Origin: Corynebacterium renale
Lineage (GTDB): Bacteria > Actinomycetota > Actinomycetes > Mycobacteriales > Mycobacteriaceae
Direction of reading: 5' to 3'
DNA: 64,000 nucleotides
Assembly: GCF_002563965.1 (NCBI RefSeq)
Contig: NZ_PDJF01000001.1
Coordinates: forward strand, 2,232,001 to 2,296,000
Part shown: piece by piece, positions 36,753 to 46,132 of the stretch
Layout of the letters: each line of letters opens with the position of its first letter
Position numbering within the stretch: the stretch's first letter is position 1
Translations under genes and position numbers: made by a program
The notes under the pieces: model-generated
Seen by the model: the letters and a program-made list of their open reading frames with translations, nothing else
The model's database searches: none
What the model was told of the DNA's origin: nothing

Positions 36753-38108
36753 ATGACACATCTGTTCCTAGACAAACACTTCCCCGCCGTGTGGGCCGAC
36801 CTCGGCCCTTTCACAGGACTCGACGCCACCGCCTGGGTTGAACTGCTCGGTCACGGCGAACACACTGCCCGCGAAGGTGTGGACTACGTTCTTTCCGCCG
36901 TGGAAAAACACAATCCCGCGCTTAATGCATTCCACATGGTATTCAGCCAAGAAGCACGCGATCGCGCTGCCGAACTAGACGCACTCCCCGCCAATCAACG
37001 GGGCCCGCTGCACGGTATCCCGGTCGCTGTCAAAGAGGAATACAACATTAAAGGTGTGCCCACCATGCTCGGCGTTCCTGGCGCATACACGCCTGCGCCC
37101 CAAGACTCGGAGGTCGTGCGCCTCGTGCGCGATGCTGGCGCCATCATCATCGGGACCACGCGTATGCCAGAATTCGGACTCCTCCCCGTCACTGAGACAA
37201 AGAACTATGGCGTAACCACAAATCCGTGGGACCTGACAAAGACGCCCGGCGGTTCATCAGGCGGTTCCGCCGCGGCTGTAGCTGCAGGGATCGTCCCCTT
37301 AGCTCTCGCCTCCGACGGCTGTGGTTCGATCCGCATCCCCTCGGCTCGGTGCGGACTTTACGGTTTGAAGCCGGAGCGTGGGAGCGTCGCACAGCACGAA
37401 AAGACGTGGGTGGAACTGGGCACCCAAGGGCCCTTAGCACGCTCCGCCCGCGACCTTGCGCTGGTTTTTGATGTGATTGCGGAGCCCGGCTTCACGGCTG
37501 CGCTCACTGAGCACAAGACGCTACGCATCGGCGTGACTACCGACTACATCCTCCCTGTTGCGAGAGAAAACAAGCGGGCTGTCCACGAAACAGTTCAGCG
37601 CTTGAGCTCGCTGGGCCACACGATCGTCAACGACGATATTTGCCTCTCCGATGTCACCGCAGCATTCCTCCCGCAAGTTATCCGAGGCGTCGGCGAGGAG
37701 GTTGAATCCATCGATGACACCACCAGCATCGACTACCGTTCACGGGTCCTCGCCGCGGTTAATCGCATCATGCCGGAATCAGTCATCAACCGCGCCCGAC
37801 AACGCTCCTTTGAAGCCGCCGAGCGCATTGATTCGCTTTTCGACGACCACGGCATCGACATACTCCTCACCCCAACCGTGGCCAACCGCCCTACCAAGGC
37901 TGGCGCTTTCCAGGGCGCAGGACCGCTACGCACCATCGCAATGTGCGCCCGCCCCACAGCATTTACATCTGTATTTAACGTTTCCGGAAACCCCGCTCTT
38001 GCCGTACCGACCGGTATGGGCAGCGACGGACTCCCTCTTTCTGTGCAGCTGGTGGCCAAACACGGTCAGCAAAAACAGCTAGTGGGCTTGGCCCAACAAT
38101 TGAATTAG
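36753..38108 (+). CDS. Amidase signature family hydrolase, divergent from bioB
   Basis: Ser-Ser-Lys amidohydrolase of 451 aa. The catalytic lysine lies in [11 protein letters not shown]; the cis-serine in [17 protein letters not shown] and the nucleophile serine in [22 protein letters not shown] complete the signature. The C-terminus [38 protein letters not shown] is also typical. Substrates of the family range from indoleacetamide to Glu-tRNA; this one is not assignable. Its promoter region contains a BioQ box, which suggests, without proof, a link to biotin or biotin-amide use. Its stop overlaps the convergent serine-hydrolase-like gene by four bases. Confidence 0.87.
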   Translation: MTHLFLDKHFPAVWADLGPFTGLDATAWVELLGHGEHTAREGVDYVLSAVEKHNPALNAFHMVFSQEARDRAAELDALPANQRGPLHGIPVAVKEEYNIKGVPTMLGVPGAYTPAPQDSEVVRLVRDAGAIIIGTTRMPEFGLLPVTETKNYGVTTNPWDLTKTPGGSSGGSAAAVAAGIVPLALASDGCGSIRIPSARCGLYGLKPERGSVAQHEKTWVELGTQGPLARSARDLALVFDVIAEPGFTAALTEHKTLRIGVTTDYILPVARENKRAVHETVQRLSSLGHTIVNDDICLSDVTAAFLPQVIRGVGEEVESIDDTTSIDYRSRVLAAVNRIMPESVINRARQRSFEAAERIDSLFDDHGIDILLTPTVANRPTKAGAFQGAGPLRTIAMCARPTAFTSVFNVSGNPALAVPTGMGSDGLPLSVQLVAKHGQQKQLVGLAQQLN

Positions 38109-38896
38109 CAGACCCGCGAAGAACCAACCTGATCCGCGGCCCAATTAAGCTGCCCGCATACCTGGTTGGTTACGTCCCTACGCCACTGCTCAAGCGGGTT
38201 GAGCACGGCGGCTTCTACCACGTTCTGCGGGCCTAAATCAACGCGCTGAACATCAGCGGTGTGGTCTCCGGCATTGCCGTACGTGTTCGCCGCGACGGTA
38301 AAACCATTCCCGATGGACACGCTGGCGTGGATGTTTCGGTTATCTGCCCACCCGAATTTTGTCCCCTCCATGCCAGGCAGGGTCGCAGTACCAAAGTCTT
38401 GGCGGTAACCGTCCGCAGCAATCGGAGCAGCGTTGCGCATCCCGTTAAACAGGGGTGCCGCGATGGGGTCACCGTGGATGGCCTCTACAAAGCGGGCGAG
38501 ATTTTCCGTCGACGTCCCAGAGTTACCCCAGTAGCCATTACGATGCGTTGCGCCGAGCCCAAAATCTCGCGCGACAGAATCAATCGCCTGCGGATACTTT
38601 GCGTCCAGATTCGAGGCAATTCCATCGTGGCTGACTCGGATCATTTCCTCTACCTGCCATTTGTCCGGTTCCGCACCGTACTTCAGCACCCAGTAGCCCA
38701 AGTACAGTTTCGCAAGCGATAAAGCCGGGCGAGTTTCGTTAGCATTCGGCGTGGACACGGTGACCCCACTCACGTGCCGGACGGTGACTTGAGTACGTCC
38801 GGGAACATCGTGCAGGATTGGTGCTGCCGATGCGACAGCTGGGCTCAACGTTGCTGCAGCCAGAACCGCAGCACAAGTACGGGAAATGAAACGCAT
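38105..38896 (-). CDS. Secreted SxxK serine-hydrolase-like protein (beta-lactamase-like fold)
   Basis: Exported protein of 263 aa with a signal peptide MRFISRTCAAVLAAATLSPAVASA. The motifs appear in the order of class A beta-lactamases and low-molecular-mass PBPs: S60-LAK (SxxK, in RPALSLAKLYLGYWVL), then SHDGIASNLDAKYP resembling the SDN region, and TKFGWADN resembling KTG. The Glu166-type omega loop is not recognisable, so beta-lactamase activity is doubtful. A peptidoglycan DD-peptidase-like or inactive role is possible. Two cysteines near the C-terminus may form a disulfide. Length and overall look are those of a conserved corynebacterial protein of unknown role. Confidence 0.65.
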   Translation of the reverse strand: MRFISRTCAAVLAAATLSPAVASAAPILHDVPGRTQVTVRHVSGVTVSTPNANETRPALSLAKLYLGYWVLKYGAEPDKWQVEEMIRVSHDGIASNLDAKYPQAIDSVARDFGLGATHRNGYWGNSGTSTENLARFVEAIHGDPIAAPLFNGMRNAAPIAADGYRQDFGTATLPGMEGTKFGWADNRNIHASVSIGNGFTVAANTYGNAGDHTADVQRVDLGPQNVVEAAVLNPLEQWRRDVTNQVCGQLNWAADQVGSSRVC

Positions 38897-38961
38897 AAAT
38901 TTAGCCTAGTCCACCAATGGTCTAGGCGCGCTCGGGATACCCCTACCTTTGCAATGCGTTA

Positions 38962-39007
38962 TAAAAAATAGTCAGGCCAGGAGCTGTAAAAAACTCTCTG
39001 ACCTGAC
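38962..39007 (-). terminator. Terminator after tRNA-Leu
   Basis: On the minus strand GTCAGGTCAG...AGAG pairs, with small bulges, with CTCCTGGCCTGAC, and is followed by TATTTTTTATAA. Confidence 0.8.
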
Positions 39008-39013
39008 ATCGTG

Positions 39014-39087
39014 TGCCCCCAGTGGGACTCGAACCCACACTGAATTGATTTTAAGTCAACTGCCTCTGCCGATTGGGCTATGGGGGC
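39014..39087 (-). tRNA. tRNA-Leu (anticodon UAA), short variable loop
   Basis: The minus strand folds as a cloverleaf: acceptor GCCCCCA / TGGGGGC with A73, T-arm GTGGG-TTCGAGT-CCCAC, and anticodon arm GTTGA-CTTAAAA-TCAAT. U33 is followed by UAA, which reads UUA. The 3' CCA is not encoded. The variable region is only five bases (TCAGT), whereas leucine tRNAs normally have a long variable arm. Total length 74 bases. Confidence 0.9.
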
Positions 39088-39132
39088 GCGCCCACCAACA
39101 CAATGCCGGTGGAACAACAAGACTGAAGTGTA

Positions 39133-40095
39133 CTAAATGGCACCTTCAATGTGTGAACTGAGGTCCATAATCAAGCCATCCAGGATGTCTTTCTCCGAAA
39201 TCTCGATCCGATCGAGGCCCATGACAGAGGCCATGTGGCAGATCTCTTCGACGATTAGTGAGCCAGAACCTAAGACATCTGCCCGACCCTCATGGATAAC
39301 CGGGTTTTGTTTGCGCACGTGAGCCGGCGTTTCGATGACGTTCGCGGTGGTGGAAAGGAGGTCGTCGATAAGCAGTGAAGAACCGTGGATCTTTTCTGGA
39401 TCATAGGTGGGCAAGCCCTGCGTGAGCGCGGACAGCGTGGTGAATGTGCCTGCGCAGCCGACGATCGCCGTGAGCCCTTGGAAGTTGAGGGCTTGGTCGA
39501 CGGCGTCGAGTTGCTGCTGAACGTACTGGCGTGCCATCGCCTTTTCTTTTTCGGTGGCGGGGTCGGAGGTCATGAAACGCTCTGTGAGCCGCACGCACCC
39601 CATCTGGACACTGATTTCGCCCTGGACCTCACCGTCTGCAGTGCCGACGACGAATTCCGTCGACCCGCCACCTAAATCAATCACGCAGATGCGGCCGCGG
39701 GCGTCGGGGAGATCGCTGGCCGCACCCCGGAAGGATAGAGTTGCTTCCTCATCCCCGGAAATGACTTCCGCCTGAGCGCCCGGCTGGATGCGTCCCAGTT
39801 CCTCGGCGGTCATGGTGAAGAAATCATCCTTGTTGGAAGCGTCGCGTGTGGCCGAAGTCGCCACCATGCGCACCGCTTGGACGTCTTCCTCGAGCATCGT
39901 ATCGACGTAGCCATGCAGCGCGGCCCGGGTGCGGTCGATCGCAGCGGGGTCCAGGCGCCCAGTGGCGTCGACGCCCTGCCCAAGGCGCACGATCTCCATT
40001 GTGCGCACGACGTCCGTGTAGGTGTGGCCGTCGTATTCAGAGATGAGTAGGCGGATGGAGTTGGTGCCGCAGTCGACAGCTGCAATGCGTGTCAT
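39133..40095 (-). CDS. ppx: Ppx/GppA family exopolyphosphatase
   Basis: Sugar-kinase/Hsp70-fold phosphatase of 320 aa acting on polyphosphate or pppGpp. The phosphate-binding motifs are AAVDCGTNSIRLLISE at the N-terminus and CVIDLGGGSTEFVVG. This is the short form without the C-terminal HD domain, the Ppx2-like type of corynebacteria and mycobacteria. GAAGGAAG precedes the ATG. It is the last gene of the eno-ftsB-DUF501-ppx series and is followed by tRNA-Leu on the same strand. Confidence 0.92.
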   Translation of the reverse strand: MTRIAAVDCGTNSIRLLISEYDGHTYTDVVRTMEIVRLGQGVDATGRLDPAAIDRTRAALHGYVDTMLEEDVQAVRMVATSATRDASNKDDFFTMTAEELGRIQPGAQAEVISGDEEATLSFRGAASDLPDARGRICVIDLGGGSTEFVVGTADGEVQGEISVQMGCVRLTERFMTSDPATEKEKAMARQYVQQQLDAVDQALNFQGLTAIVGCAGTFTTLSALTQGLPTYDPEKIHGSSLLIDDLLSTTANVIETPAHVRKQNPVIHEGRADVLGSGSLIVEEICHMASVMGLDRIEISEKDILDGLIMDLSSHIEGAI

Positions 40096-40117
40096 GGTTC
40101 GCTTCCTTCAGACGTAA

Positions 40118-40672
40118 TTAGGCGTTGGTGAAATCAAACTGGTCGATGTCAATGCCTAAGTCTTCACAGGTAGGCCAATCCTGTGGGATTGCGGTCCCGC
40201 GCAACTGCCCGTGGTCAGCGGCTAAAGCCACCGCCTCCGTACCCAATCGGAAATGTTCAGGACCTTCGGCCAATGCGTAAGCGATCAGAACGTGAAGGCA
40301 CTTCACGCGGTCAGGCATGCCACCGCCGGAAAATTCGGTACCTAGGTCCTCGATAGCGTTGCGCTTGGCCAGGTAGTATTCGTGTGCTGTGCGGTAATCT
40401 TCAGCCAATTGCGCATCATCTTCGAGGCGTTGGGTCATCCACTTCATCACATGCGCCACCTCAAGCCGGGACGCTTCAGCAGTCAGGCGTGGATCCGTCA
40501 GGTAGTACAGGGTGGGGAAAGGAGTGCCGTCGTCCAGCTTGGGGGCAGTCTTCACGACGGCCGGCTGGCCGTCCGGCGTGCGGTATGAAATCTCCAGCAC
40601 CCCGCGAGGAGTGCGTCCTAGCTGCGTGGTGATGATTTCAATGTCGCGCGGGTCTACAGTCATGGCCATCAT
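40118..40672 (-). CDS. DUF501 family protein
   Basis: Cytosolic protein of up to 184 aa. Conserved parts are IITTQLGRTPRGVLEISYRTPDGQPAVVKTAPKLDDGTPFPTLYYLTDPRLTAEASRLE and the later GTEFSGGGMPDRVKCLHVLIAYALAEGP, with a C and H reminiscent of a metal site. This arrangement is typical of DUF501, which almost always lies between ftsB and ppx. Function unknown. The start is uncertain: ATG codons at 40672, 40669 and 40663 differ by up to three residues and none has a clear ribosome site. Confidence 0.88.
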   Translation of the reverse strand: MMAMTVDPRDIEIITTQLGRTPRGVLEISYRTPDGQPAVVKTAPKLDDGTPFPTLYYLTDPRLTAEASRLEVAHVMKWMTQRLEDDAQLAEDYRTAHEYYLAKRNAIEDLGTEFSGGGMPDRVKCLHVLIAYALAEGPEHFRLGTEAVALAADHGQLRGTAIPQDWPTCEDLGIDIDQFDFTNA

Positions 40673-40690
40673 TATGGCACGGCCACAGAT

Positions 40691-41305
40691 CTATGGCGCT
40701 ACTGGCTCCTCCGCCGGAACTTCACCCTCTGGCGCGGGGACGGCGGGACTGTCGCCAGGCGCTTCTGCGGGCTGCTCGACGGGCATGTGCATGTCTTCAG
40801 GCTTGACCTCGCGGGCGTCGGGCACGTCAGCGATGGAAGCCAGAAGCTTCTCATACCACGTGCTTTCGAAGCGCTCGTCGTCAGGCGAGCTGATCTCGGG
40901 GGCATTGTCCATCGCAGGGTCCATGATGCGGAAGGCAGTCTCCCCTTCCTCTATGACGCCAAACCTGTTGCGTGCTTGTTCGCGCAGGTATGCGGTGGAA
41001 TTGTACTTATCAAGCTCTGCTAGGAGTTCTTCTTTCTCCGCAGTCTTGTCTTCTATAGCTTGGGTGACCCGCGCGATTTCCGTCCGGCCCTGGTGGTAAT
41101 TAGATAGCGGTGCGGCCACTGCAGCCAGGACGATAATAACGGTGCCGGCGACGAGCGACATTTCCCACGGCGTCCATTTTGGCCGCGCTTTTCGGGCCTT
41201 TTTCTCCTTCGCGGGGGCGTTGTCGCGGGAAGAAACGGGAACACGCCCGATACCTCGCCGACGTGGGCGAGGTTCGGGCGTGTTCTCTGCGTTCTTCGGG
41301 TCCAT
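40691..41305 (-). CDS. ftsB: Septum formation initiator FtsB/DivIC family protein
   Basis: Bitopic cell-division protein of 204 aa. A basic cytoplasmic N-terminus (about 48 residues, rich in Arg/Lys) is followed by one transmembrane helix (MSLVAGTVIIVLAAVAAPL), a coiled coil (GRTEIARVTQAIEDKTAEKEELLAELDKYN) and STAYLREQARNRFGVIEEGETAFRIMDP, which is the family signature. The C-terminal 60 residues are acidic and Pro/Glu-rich, as in many actinobacteria. It would join FtsL and FtsQ at the septum. AAGGG precedes the ATG; eno ends 20 bases upstream, so they are probably cotranscribed. Confidence 0.92.
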   Translation of the reverse strand: MDPKNAENTPEPRPRRRGIGRVPVSSRDNAPAKEKKARKARPKWTPWEMSLVAGTVIIVLAAVAAPLSNYHQGRTEIARVTQAIEDKTAEKEELLAELDKYNSTAYLREQARNRFGVIEEGETAFRIMDPAMDNAPEISSPDDERFESTWYEKLLASIADVPDAREVKPEDMHMPVEQPAEAPGDSPAVPAPEGEVPAEEPVAP

Positions 41306-41325
41306 AAGACCCTTATCCTAGCGCT

Positions 41326-42720
<1,395 letters not shown>

Positions 42721-42759
42721 TCACATTTTGCAGCCTCGTGAGACTCAGGCAATGCAGGT

Positions 42760-43542
42760 TTATGGGTATTGACGCAGCGCATACGCATTGGCGGCGTCGC
42801 GCACGTTGATCACATATTCGGTGGAATTGTTGTACGAGCGAATCCCTTGAGTCCACCCTTCTGGCGTACTCAACGTCCGATTGTTACACAGCAGGTTGGC
42901 GGCGGCGAGGGCTGCGTCGTCAATCTGCTGTGGGTCCGCGACGCCATCACCGTTCGCATCCCTGCCGAACCGCTGCCATGATTCCGGGATAAACTGCATC
43001 GGCCCGACAGCCCGATCAAACTCGGTGTCACCGTCCAGGGCACCACCGTCAGTATCCTTGATTTCTGCAAATCCCGGCGAACCGTCGAGAGCAATTCCGA
43101 CGATCGGAGGATCCGCCACACCGCTACTATCCAAGCTGGACCTGTGACGCCAGGAACCAGCGTAGGTGCCGTGACGGGTCTCCACCCAGCCGATGCCGGC
43201 AAGCGTGTTCCACCGCAGGCCACATTCGGGCCAGGCGTCACGAGCAATAAGTTCGGCGTTGGCATAAGCGCGCAGGGCCTGTTCCGGGATTCCGGTATCT
43301 TCGGCGAGCTGTGGGGACCAGAAGGATAATTTGTCGGCGGTGCGCCCGGCGGCGTGAACGTCGATAAGCGGGACCTCTTCCCCGGCAGTCGGAGGCACGT
43401 TGGGCGGCACCGGTTGGCTAATGCGGATGGGATTGTTGGGGCCCAGGGCGGACAGCATCCACCCCACGAGCATGACGATGAGAAGAATCGAGATGAGCAC
43501 ACCGCAGCCGCATCCCATAGATTTTCTTCCCTGATTTCCCAT
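42760..43542 (-). CDS. Membrane-anchored lytic transglycosylase
   Basis: Peptidoglycan hydrolase of 260 aa (ATG 43542, MGNQGRKSMGCGCGVLISILLIVMLVGWML, giving one signal anchor). The catalytic Glu lies in TLAGIGWVETRHGTY; the SLT-type fold continues with AVGPMQFIPESWQRFGRDANGDGVADPQQIDDAALAAANLLC and the end GIRSYNNSTEYVINVRDAANAY. The motif FIPESWQ plus the DxNxDGxxDPQ-like calcium loop is characteristic of actinobacterial transglycosylases of this group. It sits directly upstream of eno on the same strand, with a gap of some 155 bases. Confidence 0.88.
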   Translation of the reverse strand: MGNQGRKSMGCGCGVLISILLIVMLVGWMLSALGPNNPIRISQPVPPNVPPTAGEEVPLIDVHAAGRTADKLSFWSPQLAEDTGIPEQALRAYANAELIARDAWPECGLRWNTLAGIGWVETRHGTYAGSWRHRSSLDSSGVADPPIVGIALDGSPGFAEIKDTDGGALDGDTEFDRAVGPMQFIPESWQRFGRDANGDGVADPQQIDDAALAAANLLCNNRTLSTPEGWTQGIRSYNNSTEYVINVRDAANAYALRQYP

Positions 43543-43694
43543 GACAGGCGATAGTACCGTCAAGACCCCGTGCGGGAGTGAATTCCCAGGTGAAAGATAA
43601 CCATTTCATAACTTTTCATAACTTCTGCCACTTTAGCCACAGATAGTTGTATGGTTAATACACTTTTAAACCCGTCTACTCTCCTGGAGGAACC

Positions 43695-44108
43695 ATGCGT
43701 ATCCGCACCCGCATCGCAGCCACCGCTGCAGCAATCCTGACCACTGCCGGCATCACAGCACCGGCAGCACAAGCTAACCCACTCGAACTCTTCGGCGCCG
43801 CTGACCAGCTCATCGCAGCAGCACCCTGCAACACCCTGGGCGACATCCTGCGCGGCACCGGCGTTCTAGGCGCCGATACCACCCGCGGCCAGCTCGTGGA
43901 ATCCATCAACAAGGGCGTGAATTCCCAGAACAACGACCCGCTCGTTTCCCTGCTCACCGGCAAGTACTCCAACCAGATCGCCAACAAGGCACAGCAGTGC
44001 GGCCTGGTCAAGGCTGATCCCGTACACCCACTACTGGCCGGTTCTTCCCAGCTTCCCGAACCAGTGAAGCAGACGCTTACCCAGCTCACGGCACTGTCTA
44101 GCCGCTAA
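43695..44108 (+). CDS. Small secreted protein, PorB/PorC-like by position
   Basis: Exported protein of 137 aa, about 108 after cleavage of the signal peptide (MRIRTRIAATAAAILTTAGITAPAAQA). The mature part is mostly helical with two cysteines (APCNTLGDIL and AQQCGLVKA) that could form a disulfide. Size, cysteine pair and position between mazG and the transglycosylase/eno genes recall the anion porins PorB/PorC of C. glutamicum. I have not been able to align it, so the name is tentative. GGAGG lies before the ATG. Convergent with mazG, four bases overlapping. Confidence 0.6.
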   Translation: MRIRTRIAATAAAILTTAGITAPAAQANPLELFGAADQLIAAAPCNTLGDILRGTGVLGADTTRGQLVESINKGVNSQNNDPLVSLLTGKYSNQIANKAQQCGLVKADPVHPLLAGSSQLPEPVKQTLTQLTALSSR

Positions 44109-44626
44109 AGCTCCCGCTCCCGCCTCTTCCCTTCTTGCCACAACCGGTCCTGCTCTGTGGCATCAACCACGCCGGTTGACCCGTCAAAAAGGTACGGGGC
44201 GCGCGAACGCATCTTGGCCACGAACGCGGCTGCCACATCATCGAATGAAAAGGCGCCGCGTTCTTGCGCTATCTGGGCGTGGAACAGGACTTGCAGGAGG
44301 ACGTCGGAAAGCTCACCGCACAGCTCCGCATCCGGGCCACCGATGGCTTCGACAACCTCTTGCGATTCTTCCAAGAGGTATGGCACCAAACTCTCGTGCG
44401 TCTGCGCCTGCTCCCAGCCACCCCGCGCCCGAGCAGCCGCCATCACTTCGCGGGCCTGCCAGACCGGATCGCTTAACGACGCCGCGACAAACACCTGCTC
44501 CCCGGCGCGCTCACGGTCACGTGCTTCCTCGTCCCAACCGTGTGCGATGTAGGCGTCGTCGAGATGCGGGATCGCGTCACGTGGGATCAAATCAGGCCAT
44601 CTAGAATCAACGACTATTACCGTCAT
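44105..44626 (-). CDS. mazG: MazG-type nucleoside triphosphate pyrophosphohydrolase
   Basis: All-alpha NTP pyrophosphatase of about 173 aa that hydrolyses damaged or non-canonical nucleoside triphosphates. The metal-binding motif is LLEESQEVVEAI followed by ELCGELSDVLLQVLFHAQIA (EExxE-ExxD). ATG 44626 (MTVIVVDSRWPDLIP) is preferred; upstream TTG/GTG codons give three extra residues. Only one MazG domain is present with an N-terminal extension of some 70 residues, as in mycobacterial MazG. The divergent antiporter gene starts 25 bases away. Confidence 0.9.
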   Translation of the reverse strand: MTVIVVDSRWPDLIPRDAIPHLDDAYIAHGWDEEARDRERAGEQVFVAASLSDPVWQAREVMAAARARGGWEQAQTHESLVPYLLEESQEVVEAIGGPDAELCGELSDVLLQVLFHAQIAQERGAFSFDDVAAAFVAKMRSRAPYLFDGSTGVVDATEQDRLWQEGKRREREL

Positions 44627-44651
44627 GACCACCAAGGCTAGTATTCAATAA

Positions 44652-46082
44652 ATGACTTCACGCAAAGATGTCTCCCTATGGGCGCTGGTTGCGCTCATCA
44701 TTGGGTCAACTGTGGGCGCAGGCATGTTCTCCCTGCCCCAAAACATCGCATCGGTTGCCGGCCCCGGCGCCATGCTCATCGGTTGGGCAATCGCCGGTGT
44801 GGGCATGCTCTCCGTGGCATTCGTCTTCCATATTCTGGCGGTCCGCCAACCCAACTTGGATTCTGGCGTCTACGCTTACGCGCGCGCTGGCTTGGGCGAT
44901 TTCATCGGCTTCCTCTCCGGCTGGGGTTACTGGCTAGGTTCCGTGATCGCGCAGGTGGGCTACGCCACCTTATTCTTCTCTACGCTCGGCCATTACGTAC
45001 CTTTCCTGCAGGGGCACTGGACTGTGGCAATCGCGGTCTCGTGTCTCACCTGGCTGATTTTTTACATCCTGTCGAAGGGCGTGCAGCAGGCTGCGGTACT
45101 GAACATGGTGACCACGGTGGCCAAGATTGTGCCGATCCTGAGCTTCATTGTGCTCGTCGCGTTCTTGGGCTTCAGCTGGGATAAGTTCACCTTCGACTTC
45201 TGGGGTCACGAGTCCGGGGACGTGTTCACCCAGGTGCAGGGCGTCATGCTGTTTACCGTATGGGTCTTTATCGGCGTGGAGGGGGCCTCGGTGTATTCGC
45301 GTCAGTCGCGGTCACGTAAGGATGTTTCGCGCGCCACACTCATCGGTTTCTTCAGCGTCCTAGCACTGTTGGTGTCCATTTCGGTGTTGTCATTCGGCGT
45401 TATGAGTACCGCCGAGCTGGCCGCCTTGCCGGATAACTCGATGGCCGCGGTTCTCGAGGCCGTCGTCGGCCCGTGGGGCGGCGCGCTCGTTTCCTTCGGG
45501 CTCTGCCTGTCCGTGTTGGGCGCCTACGTGTCCTGGCAGATGCTGTGCGCTGAGCCAATCACCATGATGGCACGGGACGGACTTCTCCCCGCACGCCTGA
45601 GCACTATCTCCCCGACCGGCGCCCCAATCCCCGCCCAGTTGGTCTCCACGATTGTGATCCAGGCACTGATCATCGTTTTCTTCCTCAACGAGACAACGTA
45701 TGTCTCCATGGTGCAATTAGCGACGGTCGCCTACCTAGTCCCCTACTTGTTCTCCGCAATCTACCTACTGTTGTTGGCCGTGCGTGGCCGGGGGCTCGTG
45801 GGCGGACCAGGCGTCAAAGTTTCTGGCCGGGACAACGTGCGCCACGGCGTCGTCGCTGCTATCGCGGTGATTTATGCCCTGTGGCTGTTCTACGCCGCAG
45901 ACCCGAAGTACATCCTCTTCGGCGCACTCGCCGTGCTTCCGGGCCTGATCCCTTATGCGTGGACTCGCCGGGCTCATGGCCTGAAAATGTTCGTCGGCGT
46001 CGAGTGGCTACTGCTTGCGATCGTGGTCGCCGGCGCCGCATGGGGTGTTTATGGCTTAGCGACGGGCGCCACCACCCTCTAA
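44652..46082 (+). CDS. Basic amino acid/polyamine antiporter (APC superfamily, LysI/ArcD-like)
   Basis: Permease of 476 aa with about 12 helices. The N-terminal IIGSTVGAGMFSLPQNIA is the APC substrate-binding G-S/T-x-G-A-G motif of the arginine/ornithine antiporter group; QVQGVMLFTVWVFIGVEGASVYSRQSRSRKDVSRATL after the fifth helix is also typical. The length is close to ArcD and C. glutamicum LysI, which occupies the same place in that chromosome by my memory. Substrates are probably lysine, arginine or ornithine. No arc genes are nearby, so a catabolic role is not indicated. Confidence 0.85.
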   Translation: MTSRKDVSLWALVALIIGSTVGAGMFSLPQNIASVAGPGAMLIGWAIAGVGMLSVAFVFHILAVRQPNLDSGVYAYARAGLGDFIGFLSGWGYWLGSVIAQVGYATLFFSTLGHYVPFLQGHWTVAIAVSCLTWLIFYILSKGVQQAAVLNMVTTVAKIVPILSFIVLVAFLGFSWDKFTFDFWGHESGDVFTQVQGVMLFTVWVFIGVEGASVYSRQSRSRKDVSRATLIGFFSVLALLVSISVLSFGVMSTAELAALPDNSMAAVLEAVVGPWGGALVSFGLCLSVLGAYVSWQMLCAEPITMMARDGLLPARLSTISPTGAPIPAQLVSTIVIQALIIVFFLNETTYVSMVQLATVAYLVPYLFSAIYLLLLAVRGRGLVGGPGVKVSGRDNVRHGVVAAIAVIYALWLFYAADPKYILFGALAVLPGLIPYAWTRRAHGLKMFVGVEWLLLAIVVAGAAWGVYGLATGATTL

Positions 46083-46101
46083 ACGTGAAGCTTTCCTATG
46101 A

Positions 46102-46132
46102 CCCACCCGCGGCACTACCGAGGGTGGGTTTT
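46102..46132 (+). terminator. Terminator of the antiporter gene
   Basis: CCCACCC pairs with GGGTGGG around a 13-base loop, followed by TTTT. It overlaps the end of the convergent ATPase gene. Confidence 0.82.

Noticed and set aside
39014..39087. tRNA-Leu(UAA) as a suppressor of the fdhA amber
   Set aside because: Its anticodon reads UUA, not UAG. An amber suppressor would need CUA.
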